A DNA stretch of 64,000 nucleotides from Chelatococcus composti (GCF_014201415.1 NZ_JACHEH010000002.1:62001-126000), one strand, 5' to 3'; numbered from the stretch's first letter, positions 9,420 through 21,039 are shown. The notes: generated from the letters alone by a model not told the origin. Translations and numbers: made by a program.

Positions 9420-9839
9420 TCACGCGCTCCGGTTCCTCAGGAGGTCGCGAATCTCGGTGAGCAGCTGGATGTCGGCCGGCGTCTCGGGCGCCGCCTCCGG
9501 CTGCTTCTGCTGCCGCTTCAGCCGGTTCATCGCCTTGACGACAAGGAAGAGCACCCAGGCAATGATGAGGAACTTGAGCGCAATGGTGACGAAGTTGCCC
9601 CAGGCGAGCACAGCCCCCTGCCGCCTTGCCTCCTCGAGCGAGCTTGCCGTCACCTCCGAAGCAAGCGGCAGGAAATAGTTGGAGAAGTCGAGCCCGCCGG
9701 TAATGGCACCAACGATGGGCATGATGATGTCATCGACCATTGATGACACGATCGCGCCGAAAGCCGCGCCGATGATGACGCCGATGGCGAGATCGACCAC
9801 ATTGCCCTTGAGAGCGAACTCCTTGAACTCCTGAAGCAT
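9420..9839 (-). CDS. mscL: Large-conductance mechanosensitive channel MscL
   Basis: A 139-residue inner-membrane channel that opens under hypo-osmotic shock. It starts [21 protein letters not shown] at the internal ATG at 9839. The longer frame adds 13 unlikely residues. TM1 (residues ~15-45) has the pore glycine/alanine pattern, the periplasmic loop is short, TM2 (~75-100) ends in a basic cluster, and a C-terminal amphipathic helix closes the protein. Length and layout are canonical. It is monocistronic and followed by a hairpin. Confidence 0.96.
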   Translation of the reverse strand: MLQEFKEFALKGNVVDLAIGVIIGAAFGAIVSSMVDDIIMPIVGAITGGLDFSNYFLPLASEVTASSLEEARRQGAVLAWGNFVTIALKFLIIAWVLFLVVKAMNRLKRQQKQPEAAPETPADIQLLTEIRDLLRNRSA

Positions 9840-10041
9840 CCTGCCCCTCCTGGCACACGCAGCGACCATGTGTCGCAATGCGCGGCAGGTTAGCGCAAGC
9901 GCGCGGACGGTACACCCAGAAATTGCAATTGATGCACGGTTCGGCCCGGCTGCGCTTTAGTCCAATGGCCTTCGCCGGGCGGCAGCGGTAGGCTCCCCGA
10001 AGGTCGCACGGCGCGACCGGTGGTGGGAGGCGTCGTCGGAC

Positions 10042-13000
10042 ATGCTGGCCGGCTGGGTGGTCGTTCTCGCAGCGCTCGTCTATCTGTGCGGTCTCTTCGC
10101 CGTCGCCCATGCGGGCGACACCTTCGCCCGGGGCGTCATGGACGGGCGCATGCGCGCCACAATCTACGCCCTAGCCCTCGCCGTCTATTGCACGAGCTGG
10201 ACCTTCTTCGGCTCCGTCGGCCTCGCCGAGCGCTCCGGGCTCGACTTTCTCACCATCTACATCGGCCCCATCCTCGTCATCGGCCTCGGCCATCGCCTTG
10301 TCGGACGCATCGTGCAGCTCGCCAAGGCGCAGAACATCACCTCAATCGCCGACTTCGTGGCCGCGCGCTACGGCAAGAGCGACCGCGTCGCCGCGCTCGT
10401 CGCGGTCATCGCGGTGGTCGGGGCCGTGCCCTACATCGCCCTCCAGCTCAAGGCCGTGTCATCGTCGCTGGAGGTCTTCCTCGCCGTCACGGAGGACCAC
10501 GGACTCGGCCACTCGATCTTCGGCGACCTTGCCCTCCTCGTCGCCGGCGTGCTCGCTGCCTTCGCCGTCGCCTTCGGCACCCGCCAGATCGACGCAACGG
10601 AGCACCACGACGGCCTCGTCCTCGCCATCTCGCTCGAGAGCGTCGTCAAGCTCTTCGCCTTCCTCGCCGTCGGCTTCTTCGTCACGTTCTGGATGTTCGA
10701 TGGCCTGGGCGACCTGTGGCAGAGGGCCAGCGAAGCCACGACGCCGGGCATCTTCGAGCGCACGTCCGAACCCGTCGGCTTTCTCACTCTGACGATCCTG
10801 GCCGCCGGCGCCGCCATTCTCCTGCCGCGCCAGTTCCACATGGCCATCGTCGAGAACCGCCACCCGGCCGACATCCGGCGCGCGGCCTGGACGTTCCCGC
10901 TCTACCTCGTCCTCATCAACCTGTTCGTCATTCCCATCGCACTGGCCGGCGAAGTGATCTTCCCGCGCGGCACCATCGACTACGACATGACCGTGCTCGC
11001 CCTGCCGCTCCACGACGGTGCGGTGCTGATGGCGCTCGTCGCCTTTATCGGCGGCCTCTCCGCCGCCACGGCCATGGTGATCGTCGACTCGGTGGCCCTC
11101 GCCATCATGATTTCCAACGATCTCGTCATGCCGCTGGTGCTGCGCCGCCGCGGACGCCGTGCGGAGGACGAGCGCACGGATGCGGGCGACCTCGGCCGCT
11201 TCGTCGTCATGGTTCGGCGGGTCGCCATCGTCGCCGTCATTCTCTTCGCCTATGTCTATTACCGCGCCTCGGGCGAGGCGGCGCTCGCCGCCATCGGCCT
11301 CCTGTCCTTTGCGGCGGTGGCACAGATCGGCCCGGCCTTCTTCGGCGGCCTCGTGTGGCGGCGCGGCACCGCCCTCGGCGCGAGCGCGGGCCTTGCCGCG
11401 GGCTTCGCCGTCTGGGCCTACACGCTGCTGCTGCCGAGCCTCGCCGGCAGCGAGGGTGTCTGGCACGACCTCGTCCGCGACGGTCCCTTCGGCCTCGCTG
11501 CCCTGCGGCCCACGGCTCTGCTCGGCATCGACCTGCCGCCGCTCACGCACGGCGTGGTCTGGAGCCTTGCCGTGAACGTCGCCGCCTATATCGGCTTCTC
11601 GCTGCTGCGGCCGGCGAACCCCATGGAGCGGCTGCAGGCCAACGTCTTCATCGCCCGCGACAGTGCACCGATGGCCCAGGCCTTCCGCCTGCGCCGCTCG
11701 GCTGTCACGGTCGATGACCTGCGCGCCACCGTGGGACGCTATCTCGGCGCGGAACGCACGGACGCCGCCTTCGCCAGCTTCGCCGCGAGCCGCGGCATCG
11801 TCCCCAACGGCAGCGCCGAGGCCGACATCCACCTTCTGCGCTTCGCCGAGCACCTGCTCGCCTCCGCCATCGGCGCGGCCTCCTCGCGCCTCGTGCTGTC
11901 GCTGCTGCTGCGCCGGCGCAACGTCTCCACCAAGGCGGCCCTCAAGCTGCTCGACGACGCCTCGGCGGCCATGCAGTACAACCGCGACCTGCTGCAGCAC
12001 GCGCTCGACCATGCCAGGCAGGGCATCACGGTGCTGGACAAGGACCTGCGCCTGATGTGCTGGAACAGGGCGTTCCGCGAACTCTACGACCTGCCGGAAG
12101 AGCTGGTGCACGTGGGCGTCGGCCTTGAGGAGATCGTGCGCTTCAACGCCGAGCGTGGCTCCTACGGCGAGGGCAACCCGGACGACCTCATCGCGGCACG
12201 CCTTGAGAGCTTCGTCAATGACACAGAGCCGGTGCGCCTGCGGCTCTACCCCTCCGGCAAGGTCATCGAGATCCGCTCCAACCACCTGCCGGACGGCGGC
12301 ATCGTCACCACCTACGCCGACATCACCGATACCGTCAGCGCCGAGGAGGCGCTGGAGCGCGCCAACGAGACGCTGGAGCGACGCGTGCGCGAGCGGACCG
12401 AGGAGCTGATGCGCCTCAACGAGGAGCTGCGCAGCGCCAAGGCCGCAGCCGACGAGGCCAATGCGTCCAAGACACGCTTCCTCGCCGCGGCCAGCCACGA
12501 CATCCTGCAGCCGCTCAACGCGGCACGCCTCTATGTCACCTCGCTCGTCGAGCGCGACCGCAAGGCGGGCGATGCTACGCTCGCCGAGAACATCGACGGC
12601 GCTCTCGATGCGGTGGAGGAGATCCTCACCGCCCTTCTCGACATCTCCCGCCTCGACACGGGGGCGCTCAAGGCCGAGCCGTCGCCCTTCCGGCTCGACG
12701 ACATGTTCCGCGCCCTGCGGCGCGAGTTCGGCCCAATGGCGCGCGAGAAGGGGCTCGAACTCACTTTCGTCGACACGTCCTGCACGGTCAGGACCGACCG
12801 GCGGCTGCTGCGCCGCCTGCTGCAGAACCTCATCTCCAACGCCATCAAGTACACGCCGAGCGGAAAGGTGCTCGTCGGCTGCCGCCGGCGGGGCAACAGG
12901 CTGCGCATCGAGGTGTGGGACACGGGTCTCGGCATCCCGGCCTCGAAACAGAAGGTCGTCTTCCGCGAGTTCCTGCGTCTCGAGCAGGGTGCGCGCGAGG

Positions 13001-13566
13001 CGCGCGGCCTTGGCCTGGGCCTGTCCATCGTCGAGCGCATCGCGCGGGTGCTCGACCATCCCCTGTCGCTGCGGTCGGTGCCGGGCCGCGGCTCGGTGTT
13101 CTCGGTCGAGGTGCCCCTCGTCTCGGCGCTGCCGGCGGGCGGCGATGCCGCCGAGGCGGAGCCCGCCCCCGCCGCCCCGCTCGACGGCCTCGTTGTCCTC
13201 GCCATCGACAACGAGAAGCAGATCACCGAAGGCATGCAGCTGCTGCTCGGCGGGTGGGGCTGCACCGTCTATACCGCTCCGGGCTTGAACCAGGCGCAGG
13301 AGGTGCTGCGCCGCGAGGGCGTGCGGCCGGACGTCATCATCGCCGACTACCACCTCGACGAGGGCGACGGCATCGAGGCAATCGTCGCCCTGCGGTGGAA
13401 GCTGGCGCGCGAGCTGCCCGCCGTGCTGCTCACCGCCGACCGGTCGCCCTCGGTGCGCGCCGAGGCTGCTGCCAAAGACATCCACGTGCTGCACAAGCCG
13501 CTGAAGCCGGCGGCCCTGCGCGCACTGCTGACGCGCTGGAGAACGCTCAGGATCGCCGCAGAATAG
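10042..13566 (+). CDS. SSS-type hybrid sensor histidine kinase/response regulator
   Basis: A 1174-residue membrane kinase of the NahK/ErcS/CbrA-like group. Residues ~1-520 form a sodium/solute symporter (PutP-like) module with about 12-13 hydrophobic helices. Residues ~650-770 are PAS-like (LDKDLRLMCWNRAFRELYDLP). A coiled coil leads to the HisKA box with His819 (AAASHDILQPLNAARL). The HATPase domain has NLISNAIKYTPSGK and GLGLGLSIVERIA. A C-terminal receiver has the phosphoacceptor Asp1102 (IIADYHLDEGDG) and Lys in HKPLKP. It probably couples nutrient sensing to a phosphorelay. No cognate regulator is adjacent. Confidence 0.92.
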   Translation: MLAGWVVVLAALVYLCGLFAVAHAGDTFARGVMDGRMRATIYALALAVYCTSWTFFGSVGLAERSGLDFLTIYIGPILVIGLGHRLVGRIVQLAKAQNITSIADFVAARYGKSDRVAALVAVIAVVGAVPYIALQLKAVSSSLEVFLAVTEDHGLGHSIFGDLALLVAGVLAAFAVAFGTRQIDATEHHDGLVLAISLESVVKLFAFLAVGFFVTFWMFDGLGDLWQRASEATTPGIFERTSEPVGFLTLTILAAGAAILLPRQFHMAIVENRHPADIRRAAWTFPLYLVLINLFVIPIALAGEVIFPRGTIDYDMTVLALPLHDGAVLMALVAFIGGLSAATAMVIVDSVALAIMISNDLVMPLVLRRRGRRAEDERTDAGDLGRFVVMVRRVAIVAVILFAYVYYRASGEAALAAIGLLSFAAVAQIGPAFFGGLVWRRGTALGASAGLAAGFAVWAYTLLLPSLAGSEGVWHDLVRDGPFGLAALRPTALLGIDLPPLTHGVVWSLAVNVAAYIGFSLLRPANPMERLQANVFIARDSAPMAQAFRLRRSAVTVDDLRATVGRYLGAERTDAAFASFAASRGIVPNGSAEADIHLLRFAEHLLASAIGAASSRLVLSLLLRRRNVSTKAALKLLDDASAAMQYNRDLLQHALDHARQGITVLDKDLRLMCWNRAFRELYDLPEELVHVGVGLEEIVRFNAERGSYGEGNPDDLIAARLESFVNDTEPVRLRLYPSGKVIEIRSNHLPDGGIVTTYADITDTVSAEEALERANETLERRVRERTEELMRLNEELRSAKAAADEANASKTRFLAAASHDILQPLNAARLYVTSLVERDRKAGDATLAENIDGALDAVEEILTALLDISRLDTGALKAEPSPFRLDDMFRALRREFGPMAREKGLELTFVDTSCTVRTDRRLLRRLLQNLISNAIKYTPSGKVLVGCRRRGNRLRIEVWDTGLGIPASKQKVVFREFLRLEQGAREARGLGLGLSIVERIARVLDHPLSLRSVPGRGSVFSVEVPLVSALPAGGDAAEAEPAPAAPLDGLVVLAIDNEKQITEGMQLLLGGWGCTVYTAPGLNQAQEVLRREGVRPDVIIADYHLDEGDGIEAIVALRWKLARELPAVLLTADRSPSVRAEAAAKDIHVLHKPLKPAALRALLTRWRTLRIAAE

Positions 13567-13568
13567 GC

Positions 13569-14189
13569 TCACACGTCGCTGGAATAGGCCGGCCTGCCGC
13601 TCGCCAGCATGTCGGCGAGGAGATCGAGCCGGTCCTGCCCCCAGAACACCTCGCCGTCGACGACATAGGACGGCGAGCCGAAGACATCGGCCGCGACGGC
13701 ATCGGCGATGTTGCCGGCATAGGCGGCCCCGGCCGCTTCGCCGTGTGCCCCCTCCAGCATCGCCGCAGGATCAATGCCGACCTCCGCCGCGATGTCCGCC
13801 AGCACTGCCTCGTCGGCAAGGTTCTCGTCCCGCGCCCACACGCCGGCGAAGGCGCGCGCGACAAAGGCGCCCGGGTCGATACCCGCCGCCTGCAGCGCGA
13901 TGACACAACGGTCGGCCAGCGCCACCTCGAAGGGCCAGAACTTCGGATGGATGTTGAGCGCCACGCCCCGCTTCTCGCGCCAGCGCTGCAGCTCGACGAG
14001 CCGGTAGCGCTGGCGCACAGGGTGGCGCCTCGCGAGGGGCAGACCACCCGTCTCCGAAAAGACCTCGCCCAGGAAGACGGGCTTGTAGGTCACGGTGCAA
14101 CCATGCTTCCCCGCGATGGCGAGGAAGGGTGCGTGGCCGAGATAGGCCCACGGGCTGACGAGGGAGAAGTAGTAGTCGATGCTGCGCAT
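13569..14189 (-). CDS. 2-hydroxychromene-2-carboxylate isomerase-like (DsbA family)
   Basis: A 206-residue thioredoxin-fold protein of the HCCA isomerase/GST-kappa group. The start MRSIDYYFSLVSPWAYLGH, the SPWAYLG catalytic-serine region and the C-terminal VFGSPSYVVDGEVFWGQDRLDLL are diagnostic. It begins at the ATG at 14189; the longer frame upstream is out-of-frame read of the next gene. In degraders the enzyme isomerises naphthalene catabolites, but most genomic homologues have unknown substrates. It ends 3 bp from the convergent kinase stop. Confidence 0.88.
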   Translation of the reverse strand: MRSIDYYFSLVSPWAYLGHAPFLAIAGKHGCTVTYKPVFLGEVFSETGGLPLARRHPVRQRYRLVELQRWREKRGVALNIHPKFWPFEVALADRCVIALQAAGIDPGAFVARAFAGVWARDENLADEAVLADIAAEVGIDPAAMLEGAHGEAAGAAYAGNIADAVAADVFGSPSYVVDGEVFWGQDRLDLLADMLASGRPAYSSDV

Positions 14190-14297
14190 GCCGGCGGGCC
14201 TCCGATTTCGTCGGCATGAGGTTAGCCGCCCGGCGCCGCGGCACCAGTGGCCTTCGGCGCACGTCTGCCTGCGCGTTTCAGCGCCGCAGGGCGCAGA

Positions 14298-14322
14298 CGC
14301 GAGCCGGCGGGGCCGGCTCGCG
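14298..14322 (-). terminator. Hairpin after the beta-oxidation genes
   Basis: CGCGAGCCGGC pairs perfectly with GCCGGCTCGCG around a GGG loop, 23 bp after the FadJ-type gene stop. There is no T-run. It is a probable terminator of the minus-strand fad genes. Confidence 0.5.
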
Positions 14323-14344
14323 CCGATGTCGCTTCCGCCCGGCC

Positions 14345-16561
14345 TCAGGCCGCCTTCCTGCGGGCAGGCTTGTCCGCGGACGAGGCGTAGAAGCTCGTGT
14401 GCTCGCGGGCCATGCGCATCAGCAGGCGGCAGGGCTTGAAGCGCTCGCCGTGTTTCTTCGCCAGGGCCTTGGCGAGGTCCACGAAGGCGGCGACGCCCAT
14501 GCCGTCGATGTAGGACAGCGTGCCGCCCGTGAAGGGCGCGAAGCCGAAGCCGAGGATGGAGCCCACGTCCGCCTCGCGCGGATCGGTGATGACCTTCTCC
14601 TCCACCGCCCGCGCCGCCTCCAGCGCCTGCACCACGAGGAAGCGCTGCTTCAGCTCGGCAATGTCGATGGTGTCGGGGTCGAGCTTCGTCTTCTGCAGCT
14701 CGGCGAGGCCGGGCCACAGCCGCTTCTTGCCGCCTTCGGGATAGTCGTAGAAGCCCTTGCCGTTCTTGCGGCCAAGACGGCCCCGCTTCTCCACCAGCTC
14801 GACGAGAAGCTCCTCCTGCTCCGGGTCGATCGCCTCCGGCCCCACCTGGGCCTTCGTTGCCTTGAGGATCTTCAGTGCCAGGTCGAGGGCCACCTCGTCG
14901 TTGAGCGACAGGGGGCCGACCGGCATGCCCGCCATGCGCGCCACGTTCTCGATCATGGCCGGCGGCACGCCCTCGAGGAGCATACGATGACCCTCGCGCA
15001 CATAGGCCATGACACAGCGGTTGGCATAGAAGCCGCGGGCGTCGTTGACGACGATCGGCGTCTTTCTGATGGCGCGCACGTAGTCGAGCGCCACCGCGAG
15101 CGCCCGGCTGCCCGTCTTCCTGCCGAGGATGACCTCCACCAGCATCATCTTCTCGACCGGCGAGAAGAAGTGAATGCCGATGAACTGCTTCGGCCGCTGC
15201 GAATGGCCGGCGAGGCCGGTGATCGGCAGGGTCGAGGTGTTGGAGGCGAAAATGGCGCGCGGACGCATCGCCGCCTCGGCCCTGGCGATGACCTCGGCCT
15301 TGACCTTGGGATCCTCGAACACCGCCTCGATGACGAGGTCGCAATCCTTCAGCAGCGCATAATCATCCGTCGCCGTGATGCGTGCCAGGAGGGCGTCGCG
15401 ATCGGCCGTCCTGGCACGCCCCTTCATGATCTGGTCGCTCATCAGCTTGTGCGAATGGGCCTTGCCCTTCTCGGCCGCCTCCACGCTCTGGTCGATGAGC
15501 ACGACCTCCATGCCCGCGAGCGCGGTGACGTAGGCGATGCCAGCGCCCATGAAGCCGGCGCCGAGCACTCCGACGCGCCGCAGCTTGGCCGGCGGCACGT
15601 CCGCCGGGCGCCGGGCGCCCTTGTTCAGCTCCTGCATCGAGACGAAGAGCGTGCGGATCATCGCCGCCGCCTCCTTCGAGCGCAGGATCTTTGCGAAATA
15701 GCGGCTCTCCACCTCGAGCGCGAGATCCATCGGCAGCTGCAGCCCCTCGTAGACGGCCTGCAGGATCGCCTTCGCCGCGGGGTAGTTGTCATGCGTCTCG
15801 CGCCGGTAGATGGCGTTCGCCGCCGGCCACACCTGCATGCCGGCCGGCGAATAGACGCGGCCGGACGGGTTCTTGAAGCCCTTCTCGTCCCACGGCGCGA
15901 CGGCGCTGCCGCCGGCGCGCAGCCATTCCTTCGCCGTCTCGACGATCTTGTCGCGCGGCGCCACGGCGTGGACGAGGCCCATGTTGCGCGCCATCAGCGG
16001 ACGGATCTGCTCGCCCTTGAAAAGCATCTGCAGCGCATCGGCCGTCTGCATCAGTCGCGCGACGCGCTGCGTACCGCCTGCGCCGGGGAAGAGGCCCACC
16101 TTGATCTCGGGCAGCCCGACGCGGGTCACATCGGCATCCGAGACGACGCGGAAGTGGCAGGCAAGCGCAAGCTCGAAGGCGCCGCCGAGGCACACGCCAT
16201 GAATGGCCGCGGCGAACGGCTTGCCGCAGGTCTCCAGCCGGCGATAGAGCTGCGACAGCTTGCGCGACTGGGCAAAGAAATGGGCGACCGCCTTCTCCTC
16301 GCCCTCCGTGCGGGCGAGCCTCGCATATTCGGCGCCAAGCCCCTGCAGCATGGTGAGGTCAGCCCCCCCCGAGAAGGTCTCCTTCCCGGAGGTGATGATG
16401 CAGCCCTTGATGGCGGTGTCGTTGGCGACTGTCTCGACGATGGCGGCAAGCTCCTCCATCACCTGCGGGGTGATGACATTCATCGAGCGGCCGGGCATGT
16501 CCCAGGTCGCGACGGCGATGCCCTCGGCATCGGTCTCGAAGCGGAAGTTCTCGAACTTCAT
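14345..16561 (-). CDS. Fatty-oxidation multifunctional protein (enoyl-CoA hydratase/3-hydroxyacyl-CoA dehydrogenase)
   Basis: A 738-residue FadB/FadJ-type fusion. Residues ~1-190 are a crotonase domain (GKETFSGGADLTML; the catalytic-glutamate region in GVCLGGAFELALACH). Residues ~310-490 form an NAD-binding Rossmann domain (GVLGAGFMGAGIAYVTALAG) with IHFFSPVEKMMLVEVI. Two 3HCDH C-terminal domains follow. It hydrates enoyl-CoA and oxidises 3-hydroxyacyl-CoA. The start at ATG 16561 is set by MKFENFRFETD. It lies 35 bp after the thiolase gene, the usual subunit partner. Confidence 0.93.
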   Translation of the reverse strand: MKFENFRFETDAEGIAVATWDMPGRSMNVITPQVMEELAAIVETVANDTAIKGCIITSGKETFSGGADLTMLQGLGAEYARLARTEGEEKAVAHFFAQSRKLSQLYRRLETCGKPFAAAIHGVCLGGAFELALACHFRVVSDADVTRVGLPEIKVGLFPGAGGTQRVARLMQTADALQMLFKGEQIRPLMARNMGLVHAVAPRDKIVETAKEWLRAGGSAVAPWDEKGFKNPSGRVYSPAGMQVWPAANAIYRRETHDNYPAAKAILQAVYEGLQLPMDLALEVESRYFAKILRSKEAAAMIRTLFVSMQELNKGARRPADVPPAKLRRVGVLGAGFMGAGIAYVTALAGMEVVLIDQSVEAAEKGKAHSHKLMSDQIMKGRARTADRDALLARITATDDYALLKDCDLVIEAVFEDPKVKAEVIARAEAAMRPRAIFASNTSTLPITGLAGHSQRPKQFIGIHFFSPVEKMMLVEVILGRKTGSRALAVALDYVRAIRKTPIVVNDARGFYANRCVMAYVREGHRMLLEGVPPAMIENVARMAGMPVGPLSLNDEVALDLALKILKATKAQVGPEAIDPEQEELLVELVEKRGRLGRKNGKGFYDYPEGGKKRLWPGLAELQKTKLDPDTIDIAELKQRFLVVQALEAARAVEEKVITDPREADVGSILGFGFAPFTGGTLSYIDGMGVAAFVDLAKALAKKHGERFKPCRLLMRMAREHTSFYASSADKPARRKAA

Positions 16562-16596
16562 GGAGTTTCTCCCTGACGGACCGGGATGCCGCCGTC

Positions 16597-17805
16597 TCAG
16601 ACCCGTTCGATGATGGCGGCCGTGCCCATGCCGGCGCCGATGCACAGCGTCACCAGGGCCGTCTCCTTGCCGGTGCGCTCCAGCTCGTCGAGCACGGTGC
16701 CGAGGATCATGGCCCCGGTGGCACCGAGCGGATGGCCCATGGCGATGGCCCCGCCGTTGACGTTGACCCTGGCGGGGTCGAGGTCGAAGGCCTGCATGTA
16801 GCGCAGCACGACGGCCGCGAAGGCCTCGTTGATCTCGAAAAGATCGATGTCCGCGAGGGTCATGCCGGCACGCTTCAGCACCTTCTTCGTCACGTCCACC
16901 GGCCCGGTGAGCATCAGCGCCGGCTCCGAGCCGATATTGGCGAAGGCGCGGATGCGCGCCCGCGGCTTGAGGCCGGCCGAACGGCCCGCCTTGCGCGAGC
17001 CGACGAGCACCGCTGCTGCCCCATCGACGATGCCCGACGAGTTGCCCGCATGGTGCACGTGGTTGAGTGCTTCGATCTCTGGGTGGGCGTCGATGGCAAC
17101 GGCGGAGAAGCCGCCCATGTCGGCCATCTGCGCGAAGGAAGGCTTGAGCTGGGCAAGCGCCGGCATGTCGGTGCCTGGCCGCATATGCTCGTCCCTGTCG
17201 AGCAGGACGATGCCGTTGACGTCCGTGACCGGCGTCACCGACTTCTTGAAATAGCCGTTTTCCCAAGCCCTTGCGGCGCGCTTCTGGCTCTCCACGGCAT
17301 AGGCGTCGCAATCGTCGCGGCTGAAGCCGTATTTCGTGGCGATGAGGTCGGCCGAGACGCCCTGGGGCATGAAGTAGGACTTCACGGCGATCTCCGGCTC
17401 CACCGGCCAGGCGCCGCCGGAGGCACCGATGCCCACGCGGCTCATGGACTCGACGCCGCCGCCCACCACCATGTCGTGCTGCCCGGACATGACCTGCGCG
17501 GCGGCGAAGTTCACCGCATCGAGGCCGGAGGCGCAGAAGCGGTTGATCTGGACACCGGGCACGTGGTGGCCATAGTCGGCGTTGAGCGCGGCGGCGCGGG
17601 CGATGTCGCCGCCCGCCTCGCCGACAGGATCGACACAGCCGAGCACCACATCGTCGACGAGGCGCGTGTCGAGATCGTTGCGCTCGCGCAAGGCCCTCAG
17701 CGCGGTCGTCGCGAGCTGCAGCGTCGTGACCTGGTGGAGCGCGCCGTCCGGCTTGCCGCGGCCGCGCGGCGTGCGCACATGGTCGTAGATGTAAGCGTCA
17801 GGCAT
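16597..17805 (-). CDS. Acetyl-CoA C-acetyltransferase (beta-oxidation thiolase)
   Basis: A 402-residue thiolase, the partner of the FadJ-type protein downstream. The nucleophilic cysteine lies in [13 protein letters not shown]. The C-terminal [16 protein letters not shown] histidine motif and LCIGAGMG second cysteine complete the active site. The start [19 protein letters not shown] at 17805 is preferred to the longer frame. It cleaves 3-ketoacyl-CoA with CoA. It is probably co-transcribed with the hydratase/dehydrogenase gene. Confidence 0.94.
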   Translation of the reverse strand: MPDAYIYDHVRTPRGRGKPDGALHQVTTLQLATTALRALRERNDLDTRLVDDVVLGCVDPVGEAGGDIARAAALNADYGHHVPGVQINRFCASGLDAVNFAAAQVMSGQHDMVVGGGVESMSRVGIGASGGAWPVEPEIAVKSYFMPQGVSADLIATKYGFSRDDCDAYAVESQKRAARAWENGYFKKSVTPVTDVNGIVLLDRDEHMRPGTDMPALAQLKPSFAQMADMGGFSAVAIDAHPEIEALNHVHHAGNSSGIVDGAAAVLVGSRKAGRSAGLKPRARIRAFANIGSEPALMLTGPVDVTKKVLKRAGMTLADIDLFEINEAFAAVVLRYMQAFDLDPARVNVNGGAIAMGHPLGATGAMILGTVLDELERTGKETALVTLCIGAGMGTAAIIERV

Positions 17806-18022
17806 TGCGTTTCTCCCGGCAATCCCCCTTCCCGCCGGTGGAAAGGGGGGCGATGAGGGCCGCGGTCCTGCGTCCGCCCGGTGTCCCACCCTGCCCCCTT
17901 TCCCGGCAGGGCGGGAAGGCGGAGCTGCAGCGCCGCCGTCCCGGCGGTCGCGACGTCGGGTGAACGGCTTCCGACAACCGCCCCCTCACTTCATTCAAAT
18001 GCTCCCGCAAGGGGAGGGAACC

Positions 18023-19813
<1,791 letters not shown>

Positions 19814-20061
19814 TCCGTGGCTCCCTCCCGCACTGCGCCTCGACCCGGCAGCCACCCACGGCGCGGCAGGCCGGACGCATCATTGTTCACATATAAACTA
19901 TCTCGACGCCTTGCGGAAGGGCGCCCGGCAGCATCGTCCATGCCCGCCGGCTTCCCCCGCGCCGCCGCGAGGCGACCCGTGCATCCTGACAGTCATGGTT
20001 AACGGGATGCTAAAACTAAGTCATTGGTTTGCAAGGAAGGCGTTCCCAGAGTCGATTGATA
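19814..20061. other. Chromosome-prophage junction region (putative attL inside)
   Basis: No gene is seen here. The left part (to ~19,985) is chromosomal in composition and holds the upstream region of the acyl-CoA dehydrogenase gene. The right part, from about 19,995, turns AT-rich before the first phage stop codon at 20,062, so the left attachment site is expected within about 19,990-20,060. No tRNA is visible. The attachment core cannot be named because the right junction lies beyond the window. Confidence 0.4.
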
Positions 20062-20460
20062 TTACGCGGAACCCTTGATGAGCCCAAGGTTCACTAGGGC
20101 CGTTCTGATTGCCATCAGAAGCTTGTGAACGCCGATCATGTCGGCGCGCAGCTCGTTCACGCGCGTGACGAGATCGTCGAAGGCGCTCTGCGAGGAGAAG
20201 CCCCACGGCGAGCTGTTCGTTCCCGTCATCTGCAGCGTCGCGCCGACTGTCAGCGAATAGCTCGCCTGGTCGACATGGGCCGGCTGCCCGACAGGCGAGG
20301 CGCCGAAAAAGCCGCGGGCCGACCCGCTATAGCCGTTGATGTAGGGGATAACCGTTGAGAGCTTCCGACGAACGTTGCCCTCGATCGGATGAACGACCCA
20401 GATTTCCTCGTCGTCGTGGACCGTTGCCGGCGCTTCCGGCTTTTCGGCAAGCGTGCTCAT
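20062..20460 (-). CDS. Phage hypothetical protein, leftmost late gene
   Basis: A 132-residue protein. It has an acidic N-terminus, a glycine/serine-rich middle (NGYSGSARGFFGASPVGQ), and a C-terminal helical part (DDLVTRVNELRADMIGVHKLLMAIRTALVNLGLIKG). I do not recognise it. The position at the extreme end of the late operon, 3 bp after the small membrane protein, fits a virion-associated or lysis-linked accessory protein. It is the last gene before the putative attL. Confidence 0.65.
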   Translation of the reverse strand: MSTLAEKPEAPATVHDDEEIWVVHPIEGNVRRKLSTVIPYINGYSGSARGFFGASPVGQPAHVDQASYSLTVGATLQMTGTNSSPWGFSSQSAFDDLVTRVNELRADMIGVHKLLMAIRTALVNLGLIKGSA

Positions 20461-20463
20461 GCC

Positions 20464-20685
20464 TCACCTCCGCTCCAGCTTGTCGACGCGATCCGTGAGC
20501 GACACCAGCCGCTCCTCGAGGCGGGCGGACTGCGTGACGAGCGTGCTCAGCCGATCCACCTGCTTCTCTACGGCGGCCAGCCGATAGTCCGTCAGCATGT
20601 AGAACCCGCCGAATGAGAACAGCATCGTCCCGGCCATGACGAGGTGGCCGAAATTGAATGTCCACTCGAACCGGGGCCTGCTCAT
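20464..20685 (-). CDS. Small membrane protein with coiled coil (possible holin)
   Basis: A 73-residue protein from the ATG at 20685. One hydrophobic segment (HLVMAGTMLFSFGGFYML) is followed by a heptad-like region (LAAVEKQVDRLSTLVTQSARLEERLVSLTDRVDKLE). The one-TM layout next to endolysin and spanin genes makes it a holin or lysis-regulator candidate, but no family is recognised. Its start overlaps the end of the Rz1-like gene by 4 bases. Confidence 0.55.
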   Translation of the reverse strand: MSRPRFEWTFNFGHLVMAGTMLFSFGGFYMLTDYRLAAVEKQVDRLSTLVTQSARLEERLVSLTDRVDKLERR

Positions 20686-20894
20686 CTCGTCGCTCCGCTG
20701 CGCGTCCAGCATCCCGCCGCCACCCCTGCCTCGAAAATCTCGTCGACCGTCTGGCGCTCGACGGCCGACTGGAGCTCATTGCCCAGCGCCCGGCACTGCG
20801 GATCGACATTGGCCGGTCGAACGGTCCCACAGGCCGCCGCGAGCATAGCAAGCGCGCACGCGCTCACGAGCCGCAGCCATCGCGTCCACCGCAT
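20682..20894 (-). CDS. Outer-membrane spanin lipoprotein (Rz1-like)
   Basis: A 70-residue protein with a signal peptide ending in a lipobox-like LAAAC, so a lipoprotein of about 50 mature residues. Its first 119 bases lie inside the preceding i-spanin gene in another frame, the nested Rz/Rz1 architecture. O-spanins join with the inner-membrane partner to fuse the membranes at lysis. The assignment rests on the nested arrangement and lipobox; the sequence itself is not conserved among o-spanins. Confidence 0.7.
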   Translation of the reverse strand: MRWTRWLRLVSACALAMLAAACGTVRPANVDPQCRALGNELQSAVERQTVDEIFEAGVAAGCWTRSGATR

Positions 20895-21039
20895 CGCGTT
20901 GCTCCCTCATGATGCGATCCGCCGTGTCGGCGCCGCCGATTTGGCGCCCCGCGTCGAATACCTTCCACGTGTAGACGCCGGCCGCGGCTAGCCCGGCGAT
21001 CACCAGCGCGGCCAGCGCGTAGAGGCGCAATCCCGTCAT
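20776..21039 (-). CDS. Inner-membrane spanin (Rz-like)
   Basis: An 87-residue protein with an N-terminal membrane anchor (LYALAALVIAGLAAAGVYTW) and a polar, partly helical periplasmic tail. It contains the overlapping start of the Rz1-like lipoprotein gene. Its ATG overlaps the endolysin stop by 4 bases (ATGA). It is shorter than lambda Rz (153 residues), but the arrangement endolysin-Rz-Rz1 is clear. Confidence 0.65.
   Translation of the reverse strand: MTGLRLYALAALVIAGLAAAGVYTWKVFDAGRQIGGADTADRIMREQRDAVDAMAAARERVRACYARGGLWDRSTGQCRSAVPGAGQ

Noticed and set aside
10459-13572. A 1037-codon open frame antisense to the hybrid kinase gene
   Set aside because: High-GC codon use leaves the complementary frame open. 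Its translation is Arg/Gly/His/Asp-rich without domains, while the plus-strand frame has full kinase motifs.
14216-16576. A 786-codon plus-strand frame opposite the FadJ-type gene
   Set aside because: The mirror of a well-conserved minus-strand enzyme, with no recognisable protein features.
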